Positions 45,288 through 53,705 of a stretch of DNA of 64,000 nucleotides are shown one piece after another. This DNA comes from Ectothiorhodospiraceae bacterium. GTDB lineage: Bacteria > Pseudomonadota > Gammaproteobacteria > HK1. Location of the stretch: positions 310,001 to 374,000 of the forward strand of contig JACKNM010000004.1 of assembly GCA_024234875.1 (NCBI GenBank). Reading direction: 5' to 3'. A program made the position numbers and the translations under genes. Position 1 is the stretch's first letter. Each line of letters begins with the position of its first letter. The notes beneath the pieces were generated by a model. It was given only the letters and a program-made list of their open reading frames with translations. It ran no database searches and was not told the origin of the DNA.

Positions 45288-46301
45288 ATGCACGAGCACC
45301 CCATTCCGGTCATCGACGTGCGCGACCACCTCGCCGGCCGACCCGGCGCGCTGCGCCGCGCCGCGGCCGAGTTGCGCCACGCGCTCGAGCGAGTCGGCTT
45401 CTACTATCTCCGCGGTCACGATGTCTCCCCCGAGCTGACGGCGGCGGTGTTCGGCGAATGCCGCCGGTTCCACGCCCAGCCGCTGGCGGCGAAGATCGCA
45501 CTGCGCGCGAACGAGCACAATGTCGGCTACATGCCGGTCAACGGCTACGTCTCGCGCAGCTCGCGGGTGGAGCAGGCGCGAAAGCCGAACCTGGTCGAGG
45601 CGTTCTTCGTCAAGCGCGACCTGCCCGCCGACCATCCGGACGTGGTCGCCAACAAGCGGTTTCGCGGCGCCAATCAGTGGCCGGACACGCTGCCGGGGTT
45701 CCGCGAGACGGTGGTGGCGTATTGCGACGCGATGGAGACGCTCTGCCTGCGAATGCTGCCGGTCTACGCGGTCGCGCTCGACCTCCCGGCAGACCACTTC
45801 GACGACGCCTTTCGCGAGCCCCAGTACACGCTGCGGATGTCGCACTACCCACCGGCGGAGGTCGGTGAGGCGGACCAGTTCGGGGTCGCACCACACACCG
45901 ACTCCAGCTTCCTCACCATGCTGGCGCAGTCGGAGCTCCCGGGTCTCTCCATCCGCACCGCCGACGGCGAGTGGATCGATGCCCCGATCGTCGACGGCAC
46001 CTTCATCGTGAACTCGGGCGACATGCTGCGCCGGTGGACCAACCATCGGTTCCTGTCGACCCCGCATCGCGTGATCAATCGCAACCCCGGTCGCGACCGC
46101 TACGCGATTCCCTATTTCTTCGACGCGAGCATCGACTACCCGATGGCCTGCCTGCCCACCTGCTGCGACGTGGACGAGCCGCCGCGCTACCAGCCGGTGA
46201 CCTATGCCCAGTACATGGCCTGGTTCACGAGCCAGTACGACCACATTCGCGCGAGGGACCCGGCCGAGGTGCCGAATCCGGGGACGCCGACGGTCGCCTG
46301 A
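45288..46301 (+). CDS. Isopenicillin-N-synthase-like 2-oxoglutarate/Fe(II) oxygenase
   Basis: 337 aa with an N-terminal DIOX_N domain (IPVIDVRDHLAG ... LERVGFYYLRGHDV) and a C-terminal double-stranded beta-helix. The iron triad is complete: His203 and Asp205 (PHTDSSF) and His260 (TPHRV). The 2-oxoglutarate-binding motif normally R-x-S reads Arg271-Tyr-Ala273 (RYAIPYF), so the serine is replaced by alanine; this may weaken or alter co-substrate use. Substrate unknown. It is read divergently from the DMT transporter operon and is followed after 109 bases by a dehydrogenase. Confidence 0.88.
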   Translation: MHEHPIPVIDVRDHLAGRPGALRRAAAELRHALERVGFYYLRGHDVSPELTAAVFGECRRFHAQPLAAKIALRANEHNVGYMPVNGYVSRSSRVEQARKPNLVEAFFVKRDLPADHPDVVANKRFRGANQWPDTLPGFRETVVAYCDAMETLCLRMLPVYAVALDLPADHFDDAFREPQYTLRMSHYPPAEVGEADQFGVAPHTDSSFLTMLAQSELPGLSIRTADGEWIDAPIVDGTFIVNSGDMLRRWTNHRFLSTPHRVINRNPGRDRYAIPYFFDASIDYPMACLPTCCDVDEPPRYQPVTYAQYMAWFTSQYDHIRARDPAEVPNPGTPTVA

Positions 46302-46372
46302 CCCCGGGGCGGAGCCGGTCGGCGCGCCGCCGACGCGAGTCGGGTGCGGACGCCACCGCCCGGGCGTCGCTC

Positions 46373-46381
46373 TGCTACGCT
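46373..46381 (+). promoter_or_regulatory. Possible extended -10 box (TGCTACGCT)
   Basis: TG-n-TACGCT lies 30 bases before the ATG at 46411. It fits an extended -10 arrangement, but no -35 is visible. Confidence 0.3.
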
Positions 46382-46410
46382 GCGCCATCTCCTCGCGACG
46401 GGCACCCGGT

Positions 46411-47301
46411 ATGCGCATCGGATTCATCGGCCTCGGCAACATGGGCGCGCCGCTCGCGCGCCGCCTCGTCCCCCACGGCGGTCTCACCGTCCACGACCGC
46501 GACCCGGCGGCGGCGCGCGCCCTGGCGGCCGAGAACGTGGTCTCGGTCTCGACTCCCGCGGAGGTCGGCGCCCGGTCCGATCTCGTGCTCACCTGCCTGC
46601 CCACCTCGGCCCACGTCGAGGAAGTGATCTTCGGCGCCGACGGTGTGGCGTCCACCCTCGCCGCCGACGGCATCGTCGTCGACATGACGACCGGCGATCC
46701 GGCGTGCACCCGCGACATGGCGGCGCGCCTCGCCGAGACCGACCGCCACCTGGTCGACGCTCCGGTGAGCGGGGGGCCACGCGGCGCGAACGAGGGCACC
46801 ATCGCAATCATGGTCGGCGCCTCGGACGCACTGCTGGCGCGGGTCAAACCCGTCCTCGATCGCATCAGCGTGAACGTGGTTCACGCCGGCGCGGTCGGCG
46901 CCGGGCACGCGATCAAGGCCGGCAACAACCTGCTGAACCTGGTGTGCCGGCTCGCGACGTTCGAGGTGGTCTCGATGCTGGTCCGTGACGGTGTCGACCC
47001 CGAGCGCGCGGTTGCAATCATCCAAAAGAGCTCGGGCAGGAACTACGCCACCGAGATCACACTTCCCGACAACATCCTGTCGGGCAAGATGCACCAGGGA
47101 TTCACCGTCGGCCTGATGCGCAAGGACGCCAGCCTCGCGCTCGACATCGCCCGCGCGGTCGATGCACCGATGCCGCTCGGCAACCTCGCCCGAGAGCTGC
47201 TACAGGTCGTTCACAACGCCCACGGCGCGAACGCCGACATGAGCGCGGTCGCCCTCACCTACGAGCAACTCACCGGCGCCCGGATCCGCCCCACCCCGTA
47301 A
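46411..47301 (+). CDS. NAD(P)-dependent 3-hydroxyisobutyrate-dehydrogenase-family enzyme
   Basis: 296 aa beta-hydroxyacid dehydrogenase. The N-terminal Rossmann motif is GFIGLGNMGAPLA, the substrate loop is DAPVSGGPRGANEGT and the catalytic lysine lies in GAGHAIKAGNNLLN. It oxidises 3-hydroxyisobutyrate, tartronate semialdehyde or a related beta-hydroxyacid. The ATG at 46411 is chosen because the Rossmann fold begins right there; the frame extends upstream without homology. Confidence 0.9.
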   Translation: MRIGFIGLGNMGAPLARRLVPHGGLTVHDRDPAAARALAAENVVSVSTPAEVGARSDLVLTCLPTSAHVEEVIFGADGVASTLAADGIVVDMTTGDPACTRDMAARLAETDRHLVDAPVSGGPRGANEGTIAIMVGASDALLARVKPVLDRISVNVVHAGAVGAGHAIKAGNNLLNLVCRLATFEVVSMLVRDGVDPERAVAIIQKSSGRNYATEITLPDNILSGKMHQGFTVGLMRKDASLALDIARAVDAPMPLGNLARELLQVVHNAHGANADMSAVALTYEQLTGARIRPTP

Positions 47302-47318
47302 CCCGAGCGCAACTCGGG
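47302..47318. terminator. Hairpin directly after the dehydrogenase stop
   Basis: cccgag-cgcaa-ctcggg forms a 6-bp stem starting one base after the TAA of the dehydrogenase gene, within the 58-bp gap to the convergent carbamoylase gene. The following aagggg is not a T-run, so the call is modest. Confidence 0.4.
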
Positions 47319-47359
47319 AAGGGGTGATCGCGGGGGCCGCACCTCCCGGCGCCGGCGCC

Positions 47360-48286
47360 TCACGGTGGGAGCACCACCCCCGTCTGCGACGTGATCAGGC
47401 CATAGTGCTCGATGCGACGATGGCGGGCGAAGTCGAAGATCGTCTTCTTCCCGAACGCGGTGTCGTCGAGGTCACAGGCGTGGACGACCATCTCGTCACC
47501 CTCGCCCTCGGTGGCGGCGACGATCTCCCCGTCCGGATTCACGATCACCGTGCCACCGATGAGCGGATGGCCGTCCTCGACCCCGGCCTTGGCCACGCTC
47601 ACCACCCAGGTGCTGTTCTGGTAGGCGCCGGCCTGCACCACGAGGTTGCTGTGGAAGATTCGCTTCGACGGCCCCTCGGCGTTCTTCTGCGCGTTGACCG
47701 ACGGCGTGTTGTAGCCGAGCAGAATCATCTCCACGCCCTGCAAGCCCATCATCCGGTAGGTCTCGGGCCAGCGCCGATCGTTGCAGATGCACATCCCGAG
47801 GATCCCGCCGAGGGTCCGCCACACCGGGAACCCGAGGTCACCCGGCTCGAAGTAGTACTTCTCGAGATGTTGATGCGAGCGCTCGGTGTCGTAGTCCGAG
47901 TGTCCCGGCAGGTGCACCTTGCGGTACTTGCCGACGATGGCGCCGGTCTTGTCGGTGAGAATCGAGGTGTTGAACCGCCGCCCCTCGGGGGTGAGCTCCG
48001 CGTAGCCGAAACTCATCGCCATCCTCGCGTCGCGAGCGAGGTCGAACAACGGGCGCGTCGGCTCGTTCGGCATGTCGCGCTCGAACCACTGCTCGATCTC
48101 GGCCTTGTCGGTGGTGTAGTAGCGCGGAAAGAAGGTGGTCAGGGTGAGCTCGGGATAGACGATGAGGTCGGCGCCCTGGGCGCGTGCCTCGCGCATCATC
48201 GCGAGCATCCGCTCGACCACCTCCTCCCGACTCTCCGCCTTCTGGATCGGCCCCATCTGGGCGGCGGCGACGTTCAGCACTCTCAT
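47360..48286 (-). CDS. N-carbamoyl-D-amino-acid hydrolase homologue (nitrilase superfamily)
   Basis: 308 aa, the same size as Agrobacterium D-carbamoylase and close to it throughout. The Glu-Lys-Cys triad is Glu46 (VYPELTLTTFFPR), Lys123 (GKYRKVHLPGH) and Cys168 (CICNDRRWPET). HLEKYYFEPGDLGFPVW and GGYNTP/LGYNTPS regions also match. The reaction would be N-carbamoyl-D-amino acid to D-amino acid, CO2 and ammonia, the second step of hydantoin breakdown. It is the last gene after an amino-acid-type ABC importer, 27 bases from the second permease. A beta-ureidopropionase-like role is the main alternative. Confidence 0.87.
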   Translation of the reverse strand: MRVLNVAAAQMGPIQKAESREEVVERMLAMMREARAQGADLIVYPELTLTTFFPRYYTTDKAEIEQWFERDMPNEPTRPLFDLARDARMAMSFGYAELTPEGRRFNTSILTDKTGAIVGKYRKVHLPGHSDYDTERSHQHLEKYYFEPGDLGFPVWRTLGGILGMCICNDRRWPETYRMMGLQGVEMILLGYNTPSVNAQKNAEGPSKRIFHSNLVVQAGAYQNSTWVVSVAKAGVEDGHPLIGGTVIVNPDGEIVAATEGEGDEMVVHACDLDDTAFGKKTIFDFARHRRIEHYGLITSQTGVVLPP

Positions 48287-48313
48287 GACTGCGATCTCCA
48301 GAAACGTGGGGAC

Positions 48314-48979
48314 TCAGCCCGCGATGCGGTGCTCGAGGCGGCTCAGGAGCCGAACCACGGGCCACAGCAGCAGCAGGTAGAAACCGGCGGCAAGAACGAT
48401 GGGCGACGCGTTGTAGGTCACCGAGCGTGCCATGTCGGCGGCGTAGAGAAGCTCGGGCAACGCCACCACGCTGGCAATCGAGGTCAACTTGACCACCTCG
48501 ATGGTGTTGCTCAGCAAGTCGGGCAGGACGTTGCGCACCGCCTGCGGCAGCACGACCCAGGTCAGCGTCTGGGTCGCGGTGAGGCCGGTCGAGCGCGCGG
48601 CCTCGCGCTGGCCACGCCCGATGCTCTCGATGCCGGCGCGCACGATCTCGGCGTAGTAGGCGGAGTTGTTGAGGAGGAACGCGACCGCCACCGCCGCGAA
48701 GGCGGTGAGCTCGATGCCGGCGAACGGCAGCCCGGAGTGCACGAAGATGAGCAGCACCAGCGGCGGCACCGCGCGAAAGAAATCGATCCAGCAGGCGAGC
48801 AGGAAGCGCTTCCAGCGCGAGCGCGTGGTACCGAGCACCGCCAGCACCAGCCCGCCGGCGAAGCCGAGGGGAATCACCACCGCGCAGAGCGCGAGGGTCG
48901 TGAGGACACCTCGTAACAGAAGCGGCAAGGCCTCGCGCATGATGGCGAGGTTGAAGAAGGTCTCGACCAGCAGGTCCAT
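48314..48979 (-). CDS. Polar amino acid ABC importer permease (HisM/GlnP family), second
   Basis: 221 aa, five or so membrane helices, with the conserved family segment YYAEIVRAGIESIGRGQREA followed by ARSTGLT and VVLPQAVRNVLP (EAA motif). Its ATG overlaps the stop of the first permease by one base (TGATG). Imports amino acids or their N-carbamoyl or opine derivatives with the partner permease, ATPase and binding protein upstream. Confidence 0.92.
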   Translation of the reverse strand: MDLLVETFFNLAIMREALPLLLRGVLTTLALCAVVIPLGFAGGLVLAVLGTTRSRWKRFLLACWIDFFRAVPPLVLLIFVHSGLPFAGIELTAFAAVAVAFLLNNSAYYAEIVRAGIESIGRGQREAARSTGLTATQTLTWVVLPQAVRNVLPDLLSNTIEVVKLTSIASVVALPELLYAADMARSVTYNASPIVLAAGFYLLLLWPVVRLLSRLEHRIAG

Positions 48980-49677
48980 CAGGCACGCTTCCAGGCGAAA
49001 CGCGTCTCGACCCAGCGCCCGAGCATCACCACCGGCACGAACAAGACGACGTAGGCGATCGCCCCCATCATCAGCGGCGTGGCGCTACCGGTGAAGGACT
49101 GCGCGGTGGTCGCCTGGTTCAGGATCTCGCCAACGCCGATCACGGTCCCGAGCGCGGTGTTCTTGGTGATCGCGATGGCTCGATTGGTGAGTGGTGGCAC
49201 GGTCATGCGCACCGCCTGCGGCAGGATCACCCACACCAGGGTCTGGTTGAAGCCGAGGCCCGTCGAGCGCGCGGCCTGCCACTGCCCGTCGCGCACCGAG
49301 AGCATCCCGGCCCAGAAGATCTCCTCGGCGAATGCGGCCAGCACCAGGGTCAGCACGAGCCACAGCACCACGAAGCTCGACAGACTGATGCCGACCGACG
49401 GCAGGCCGAAATAGAACAGCAGGATCAGCACCAGCGGCGGCAACGCCCGCATCACGTCGACGAAGACGACGATGAGGAAATTCAGCGCGCGAAAGCGCAG
49501 GGCGCGCAGGTAGGCGAGCAGCAATCCGAGCGCGGTACCGCAGACCAGCACCAGCACCGCGACCTCGCAGGTCACGACCATGCCGAGCGCGATGTCGTCG
49601 GAATACTCCGCCAGGAGGTCCGGGCGGAAGAAGGTCTCGACGAATCGCTGCCAGGCGCTCAGCTCGGGCGTGGCCAC
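48979..49677 (-). CDS. Polar amino acid ABC importer permease (HisQ/GlnP family), first
   Basis: 232 aa with the same build as the following gene: FAEEIFWAGMLSVRDGQWQA then ARSTGLG and WVILPQAVRMTVPPL. The two permeases form the heterodimeric channel. The gap from the ATPase gene is 93 bases. Confidence 0.92.
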   Translation of the reverse strand: MATPELSAWQRFVETFFRPDLLAEYSDDIALGMVVTCEVAVLVLVCGTALGLLLAYLRALRFRALNFLIVVFVDVMRALPPLVLILLFYFGLPSVGISLSSFVVLWLVLTLVLAAFAEEIFWAGMLSVRDGQWQAARSTGLGFNQTLVWVILPQAVRMTVPPLTNRAIAITKNTALGTVIGVGEILNQATTAQSFTGSATPLMMGAIAYVVLFVPVVMLGRWVETRFAWKRA

Positions 49678-49770
49678 GAGCCTCCTCCGGCGGCGGCGAT
49701 GCCGCGTCGCCTGTCCCCACGGACCCGAACGCGATGCATGTCGTGGCGCTCCAACGTGGTCTCGACGGAC

Positions 49771-50526
49771 TCAGCGCGTGACCTCGGCCACGAACTCACG
49801 TAGCCGCGGGCTGCGCGGGCGCTCGAAGATCTCCTCGGGCGAGCCTTCTTCCACGATGCAGCCGTCGTCCATGAACACCACGCGATCGGCCGCCTCGCGC
49901 GCGAAGCGCATCTCGTGGCTCACCACCACCATCGTCATTCCCGCGGCACGAAGATCGCGCATCACCGTGAGCACGCTACCCACCAGCTCGGGGTCGAGCG
50001 CACTGGTCGGCTCGTCGAAGAGGACGAGCTGCGGCTCGAGTGCGAGCGCGCGCGCGATCGCGACCCGCTGCTGTTGGCCGCCGGAGAGCTCGCTCGGATA
50101 CGCATCGGCCTTGTCTGCGAGTCCGACGCGGGCGAGCGCCGCCTCGGCGATTCGGTCGGCCTCCACCCGCGGCTTGCGCAGCACACGACGCAGCGCCAGG
50201 GTCACGTTCGAGCGTACACGCAGGTGTGGGTAGAGGTTGAACGATTGAAACACCATCCCGATGCGCCGACGCATCGCGTTGATGTCGGTCGAGCGCGCCA
50301 TCAGATCCACGCCGTGCACCACGACGCTTCCGGCGGAGGGCTCCTCCAGCCGATTGAAGCAGCGAAGCAACGTGCTCTTTCCGGAGCCGGACGGGCCGAT
50401 GACGAAGACCAGCTCACCGGACCGAACCCGGAAATCGACGCCCTTGAGCACCTCGAGGTCACCGAAGGACTTCCGCAAGCCCCGTGCCTCGAGGATGTAG
50501 TCGCCGTTGGCTCCGGGCTCGCTCAT
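49771..50526 (-). CDS. Polar amino acid ABC importer ATPase (GlnQ/HisP family)
   Basis: 251 aa with Walker A GPSGSGKST, Q-loop MVFQSFNLYPHLR, signature LSGGQQQR, Walker B LVLFDEP and switch His in VVSHEM, all typical of GlnQ/HisP. The ATG at 50526 is preferred; the frame extends upstream without homology. It energises the two permeases encoded downstream. Confidence 0.93.
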   Translation of the reverse strand: MSEPGANGDYILEARGLRKSFGDLEVLKGVDFRVRSGELVFVIGPSGSGKSTLLRCFNRLEEPSAGSVVVHGVDLMARSTDINAMRRRIGMVFQSFNLYPHLRVRSNVTLALRRVLRKPRVEADRIAEAALARVGLADKADAYPSELSGGQQQRVAIARALALEPQLVLFDEPTSALDPELVGSVLTVMRDLRAAGMTMVVVSHEMRFAREAADRVVFMDDGCIVEEGSPEEIFERPRSPRLREFVAEVTR

Positions 50527-50670
50527 CGAGCGCGGCCGCCACCGGCGCCGCGCCGGCGGCCGACGCGCGCGGTCTCGACCATGCGTCGAGCTCGCGCCGC
50601 CCGGGCGGCTCGCCGGCGGGGGTGCATCCCTGCACCGCACCGGAGCTGCGGGATCACGCAGCGTTCCCCG

Positions 50671-51519
50671 TCACTTGCAGGCCGGCACGTGCGGGGTCGC
50701 CTCGTAACCCTCCATGCCGGGCACCCCGTAGCCGTACTGCACGGTCACCGCCGCGGCCCCGGGCCCCGGCGTGACCCCGAACCACTTCTCGCTCAGCTCG
50801 ACCATCGTGCCGTCGAGCTTCATGCACTCGATGGCCGCCTCGACCTGGTTGCGGAGCGCCACGCTGTCCTTGCGAAACGGCATGGCGAAGACCCGGCCGG
50901 TGGAGTGGAGGTAGGAGAGCTTGATGCGCGGGTTCTTCTTCACCGCCCACGCCGACACCGTGTTGCCGGCCACGTTGGCGAATGCCCGGCCTGCGATCAC
51001 CGCCTGCACCGCGTCGGTGTTGGTGCCGTAGGACTCGACCTTCCAACCCACCGTCGGCTCCAGATCCCGCGCCCACTTGTCGTAGGCGGAGCCCTTGTTC
51101 ACCGCGATCACCTTGCCCTTGAAGTCCTCGAGACTGGTGACCTCCGGCGCGTCCTTGGCAACCACGAACTGGAAGTCGGTGTTCAGGTAGCCCTCGGTGA
51201 ACAGCAGGCTCTTGGTCCGCTCCTCGGTGACGGTGGTCGGTGCGACCAGGAAGTCGTACGTCCCGGCCTGCATCGCCGGCAGCAACCCCGACCACTGCGC
51301 GGCCGTGATCTCGACCTTGCCCCCGAGCCGGCGACCGATCTCGTTGGCGAGGTCAACGTTGAAGCCCTCGATGCCGCCATCCATCCGCGGCATCGCGTGC
51401 GGCGCGAAGGTGCCGTCGAGCGCGACCTTGTACGTCTTGTCCTGGGCGCCGACGTTCGTGGCGAGCGCGAGCGCGGCGAACCCCGCGACGGAAAGCGACC
51501 TGACCACCCGGTGAACCAT
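50671..51519 (-). CDS. Polar amino acid ABC importer binding protein (SBP_bac_3 family)
   Basis: 282 aa with a signal peptide (MVHRVVRSLSVAGFAALALA, cleaved near VGA-QD) and the SBP_bac_3 fold: YKVALDGTFAPHAMP, GIEGFNVDLANEIGRRLG and SLEDFKGKVIAVNKGSAYD. GAGGAG eight bases before the ATG at 51519 decides the start. As first gene of the operon it captures the ligand in the periplasm. The carbamoylase at the end of the operon suggests N-carbamoyl amino acids as ligand. Confidence 0.92.
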   Translation of the reverse strand: MVHRVVRSLSVAGFAALALATNVGAQDKTYKVALDGTFAPHAMPRMDGGIEGFNVDLANEIGRRLGGKVEITAAQWSGLLPAMQAGTYDFLVAPTTVTEERTKSLLFTEGYLNTDFQFVVAKDAPEVTSLEDFKGKVIAVNKGSAYDKWARDLEPTVGWKVESYGTNTDAVQAVIAGRAFANVAGNTVSAWAVKKNPRIKLSYLHSTGRVFAMPFRKDSVALRNQVEAAIECMKLDGTMVELSEKWFGVTPGPGAAAVTVQYGYGVPGMEGYEATPHVPACK

Positions 51520-51710
51520 GGCGTTACTCCTCAGAGAGAGTGCGATTTCTCGAATGGGCGCCCATCCGGTGCCGAGCCGGCTTCTGGCGGCGCGATGGTG
51601 GGAAGGCGACGAGCCTGGGCGCTGCACTGCCGGCGACCGGCGGCAGGGCGGGCGCGGGCAGGGGCGTCACCGTGACCGCGCCGGAGTATGTCAAAGGCCG
51701 GTCGCCACGT

Positions 51711-52340
51711 TCAACTCGCCCCCGGGCGCTCGGGGCGTGGCATGAAGAAGCGGTCGCGGGTGGTCGCGTAGTCGTCGCCGCCGAGGCGGCCGATGGTGTC
51801 GAGGCCGACGGCATCGATGTGCAGCCGCTCGCGGTCGACCAGGCTTTCGCGCACCGCGATGTGGAGCACCTCGCCGATGACGATCTCGCGCCGGTTGCCC
51901 ACCTCGAGGGTGGTGTGACGGACGCACTCGAGACAGGCCGGCGCATCGACGAGTCGCGGCGGCGCCACGGCCTTCGACGCCACGGTGGCGAGCCCGGCCA
52001 CCGCGAGCTCGGGCTCGCCCGGGGCGAGTGGTAGCGAGCAGAGGTTCATCCGCTCGGCGAGCGCACGGTCGACCACGTTGACCACGAACTCGCGGGTCTC
52101 TCGGATGTTGCGCGCGGTGTCCTTCTGACTGCCGTCGGGCCGGGCCTCGAGACCCAGGACGACCATGCAGGGGTCGAAGGCGATGGCGTTGAAGAACGAG
52201 AACGGCGCGGCGTTGACGGTACCATCGGCGTTGCAGGTGGTCACGAGCGCGATGGGGCGCGGCGTCACCACGCTTCGCAGTACCTTGTAGGCATCCTGCG
52301 CGGACAGGCTTGCGAGCGCGAACTCGCTCATCGAGGACAT
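51711..52340 (-). CDS. Flavin reductase-like FMN-binding protein
   Basis: 209 aa of the flavin-reductase/DIM6-NTAB family. Typical segments are YKVLRSVVTPRPIALVTT, VNAAPFSFFNAIAFDPCMVV and KDTARNIRETREFVVNVV. Such proteins bind FMN and either reduce free flavin for a partner monooxygenase or act alone. The ATG at 52340 has GGAG close upstream; ATG at 52331 is an alternative. It is divergent from an HsaA/acyl-CoA-dehydrogenase-like monooxygenase, suggesting a two-component flavin monooxygenase system. Confidence 0.85.
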   Translation of the reverse strand: MSSMSEFALASLSAQDAYKVLRSVVTPRPIALVTTCNADGTVNAAPFSFFNAIAFDPCMVVLGLEARPDGSQKDTARNIRETREFVVNVVDRALAERMNLCSLPLAPGEPELAVAGLATVASKAVAPPRLVDAPACLECVRHTTLEVGNRREIVIGEVLHIAVRESLVDRERLHIDAVGLDTIGRLGGDDYATTRDRFFMPRPERPGAS

Positions 52341-52387
52341 GGGAGCTCCAATGACGCACGAGCCGGCAGCGGCCGGCGAAGGTGGCG

Positions 52388-52393
52388 AGTATA
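52388..52393 (-). promoter_or_regulatory. Possible -10 box (TATACT) in the divergent flavin-enzyme promoter
   Basis: TATACT on the minus strand lies about 48 bases before the flavin reductase ATG. The same AT-rich spot (gtatatc) is the only low-GC patch in the 131-bp divergent gap. No good -35 is visible. Confidence 0.3.
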
Positions 52394-52471
52394 TCGTTCG
52401 GCAGGAGTTGGATCCCTGGCTCAGTCGACACACAATGACGAGTCTCCAGCCCCAGACGGGAGGACAGCGGG

Positions 52472-53665
52472 ATGAACGATGCCACCGCTCCCGAGGCGCG
52501 CGACACCACCGGGCTCGGCCACGACATGCTCGCGGTGGCGCGGTCACTCGGCCCGGAGATCGCCGCCGCCGCGGACCGTACCGACGCCGAGTGCGAGATC
52601 CCGCCACCGCTCGCGGCGCGGCTCGCCGACGCCGGGCTGTTCCGCATGCTCGTCCCGCGGCGTCTCGGCGGCGGGGAGCTGGACCTGCCGACCTACGTCC
52701 GGGTGCTGGAGGAGGTCGCCCGCGCCGACGGCAGCACCGGCTGGTGCGTCAACCAGGGGGCGGTGTTCGCCACCAACGCCGCGTTCATGGATCCCGAGGC
52801 GGCCCGCGAGATCTGGTCCGATCCCCGTGCCGCGATCTCGAACGGCCCATCGCCGACCGCGCGCGCCGAGGTCGTCGAGGGTGGCTACCGGCTGAGTGGT
52901 CACTGGGCGTTCAGCAGTGGGATCCGGCACGCGACCTGGGTCGCCGGGCTCGCCTTCGTCGAGCGCGCCGGCGAGCGCGTGACGGCGCCGGACGGCGGCC
53001 CGGTGCTACGGCACTTCGTGGTGCCCAAGTCCGAGGTCACGATCGTCGAGAACTGGGACGTGCGCGGCTTGCGTGGCACCGGCAGTCATCACTTCGAGGT
53101 CCACGACCTGTTCGTGCCCGAGCGATTCGGCGTCTACACCTACTCCGATCCCGCGCGCGAGCCGGGTCCCCTGTACAAGTTCCCGATGATTCTCCTGTTC
53201 GCCAGCGGGTTCTCCTCGGTGGCGCTCGGGATCGCGCGCGCCTCGCTCGACGCGTTGGCGGGGCTCGCCGGTGGTCGGGTGCCGCGCGGGATGCAGACCC
53301 TGCGTGACCAGCCACTGGTGCAGATGCAGATGGGTCGGGCCGAGGCCGGTCTGCGGGCCGCGCGCGCCCTTCTCCACGAGACGGTGCGCGAGGTGTGGCA
53401 CGATGTCGAGACCACCGGCGAACTCACTGTCGAGCATCGGGTGCGGCTGCGCCTCGCCACCACCCACGCCATCCGCTCGGCCGCGTCGACGGTCGACACC
53501 GCCTACGACGGCTTCGGCGCCGAGGGCATCTACGCGTCGAGCCCCATCCAACGCCGATTCCAGGACATCCACGTGGTGACCCAGCACGTGCAGGCGCGGA
53601 TGGCGCATTACGAGTCCGCCGGCCGCTGGTTCCTCGGGCTCGAGCCCGACATGCGCTGGCTGTGA
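52472..53665 (+). CDS. Acyl-CoA-dehydrogenase-fold flavin monooxygenase (HsaA/HpaH-like)
   Basis: 397 aa with the acyl-CoA dehydrogenase fold but the sequence style of flavin-dependent monooxygenases such as HsaA or DszC: PRRLGGGELDLPTYVRVLEE, GSTGWCVNQGAVFATN, LSGHWAFSSGIRHATW, VRGLRGTGSHHFEVHD and a late IQRRFQDIHVVTQHVQ. In this family reduced flavin comes from a separate reductase, and a flavin reductase homologue is encoded divergently next door. The substrate, perhaps an aromatic or heterocyclic compound, is unknown. A plain acyl-CoA dehydrogenase is the weaker alternative because the catalytic Glu region is not obvious. Confidence 0.85.
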   Translation: MNDATAPEARDTTGLGHDMLAVARSLGPEIAAAADRTDAECEIPPPLAARLADAGLFRMLVPRRLGGGELDLPTYVRVLEEVARADGSTGWCVNQGAVFATNAAFMDPEAAREIWSDPRAAISNGPSPTARAEVVEGGYRLSGHWAFSSGIRHATWVAGLAFVERAGERVTAPDGGPVLRHFVVPKSEVTIVENWDVRGLRGTGSHHFEVHDLFVPERFGVYTYSDPAREPGPLYKFPMILLFASGFSSVALGIARASLDALAGLAGGRVPRGMQTLRDQPLVQMQMGRAEAGLRAARALLHETVREVWHDVETTGELTVEHRVRLRLATTHAIRSAASTVDTAYDGFGAEGIYASSPIQRRFQDIHVVTQHVQARMAHYESAGRWFLGLEPDMRWL

Positions 53666-53705
53666 GGCGAGGGCGACGGCCGAGCGAGGCGCGCCGGGAA
53701 GCGCG

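Noticed and set aside
51666..51694. TTGACA on the minus strand upstream of the amino-acid binding-protein gene as a sigma-70 promoter
   Set aside because: The -35 is perfect, but no -10-like hexamer lies 16-18 bases downstream.
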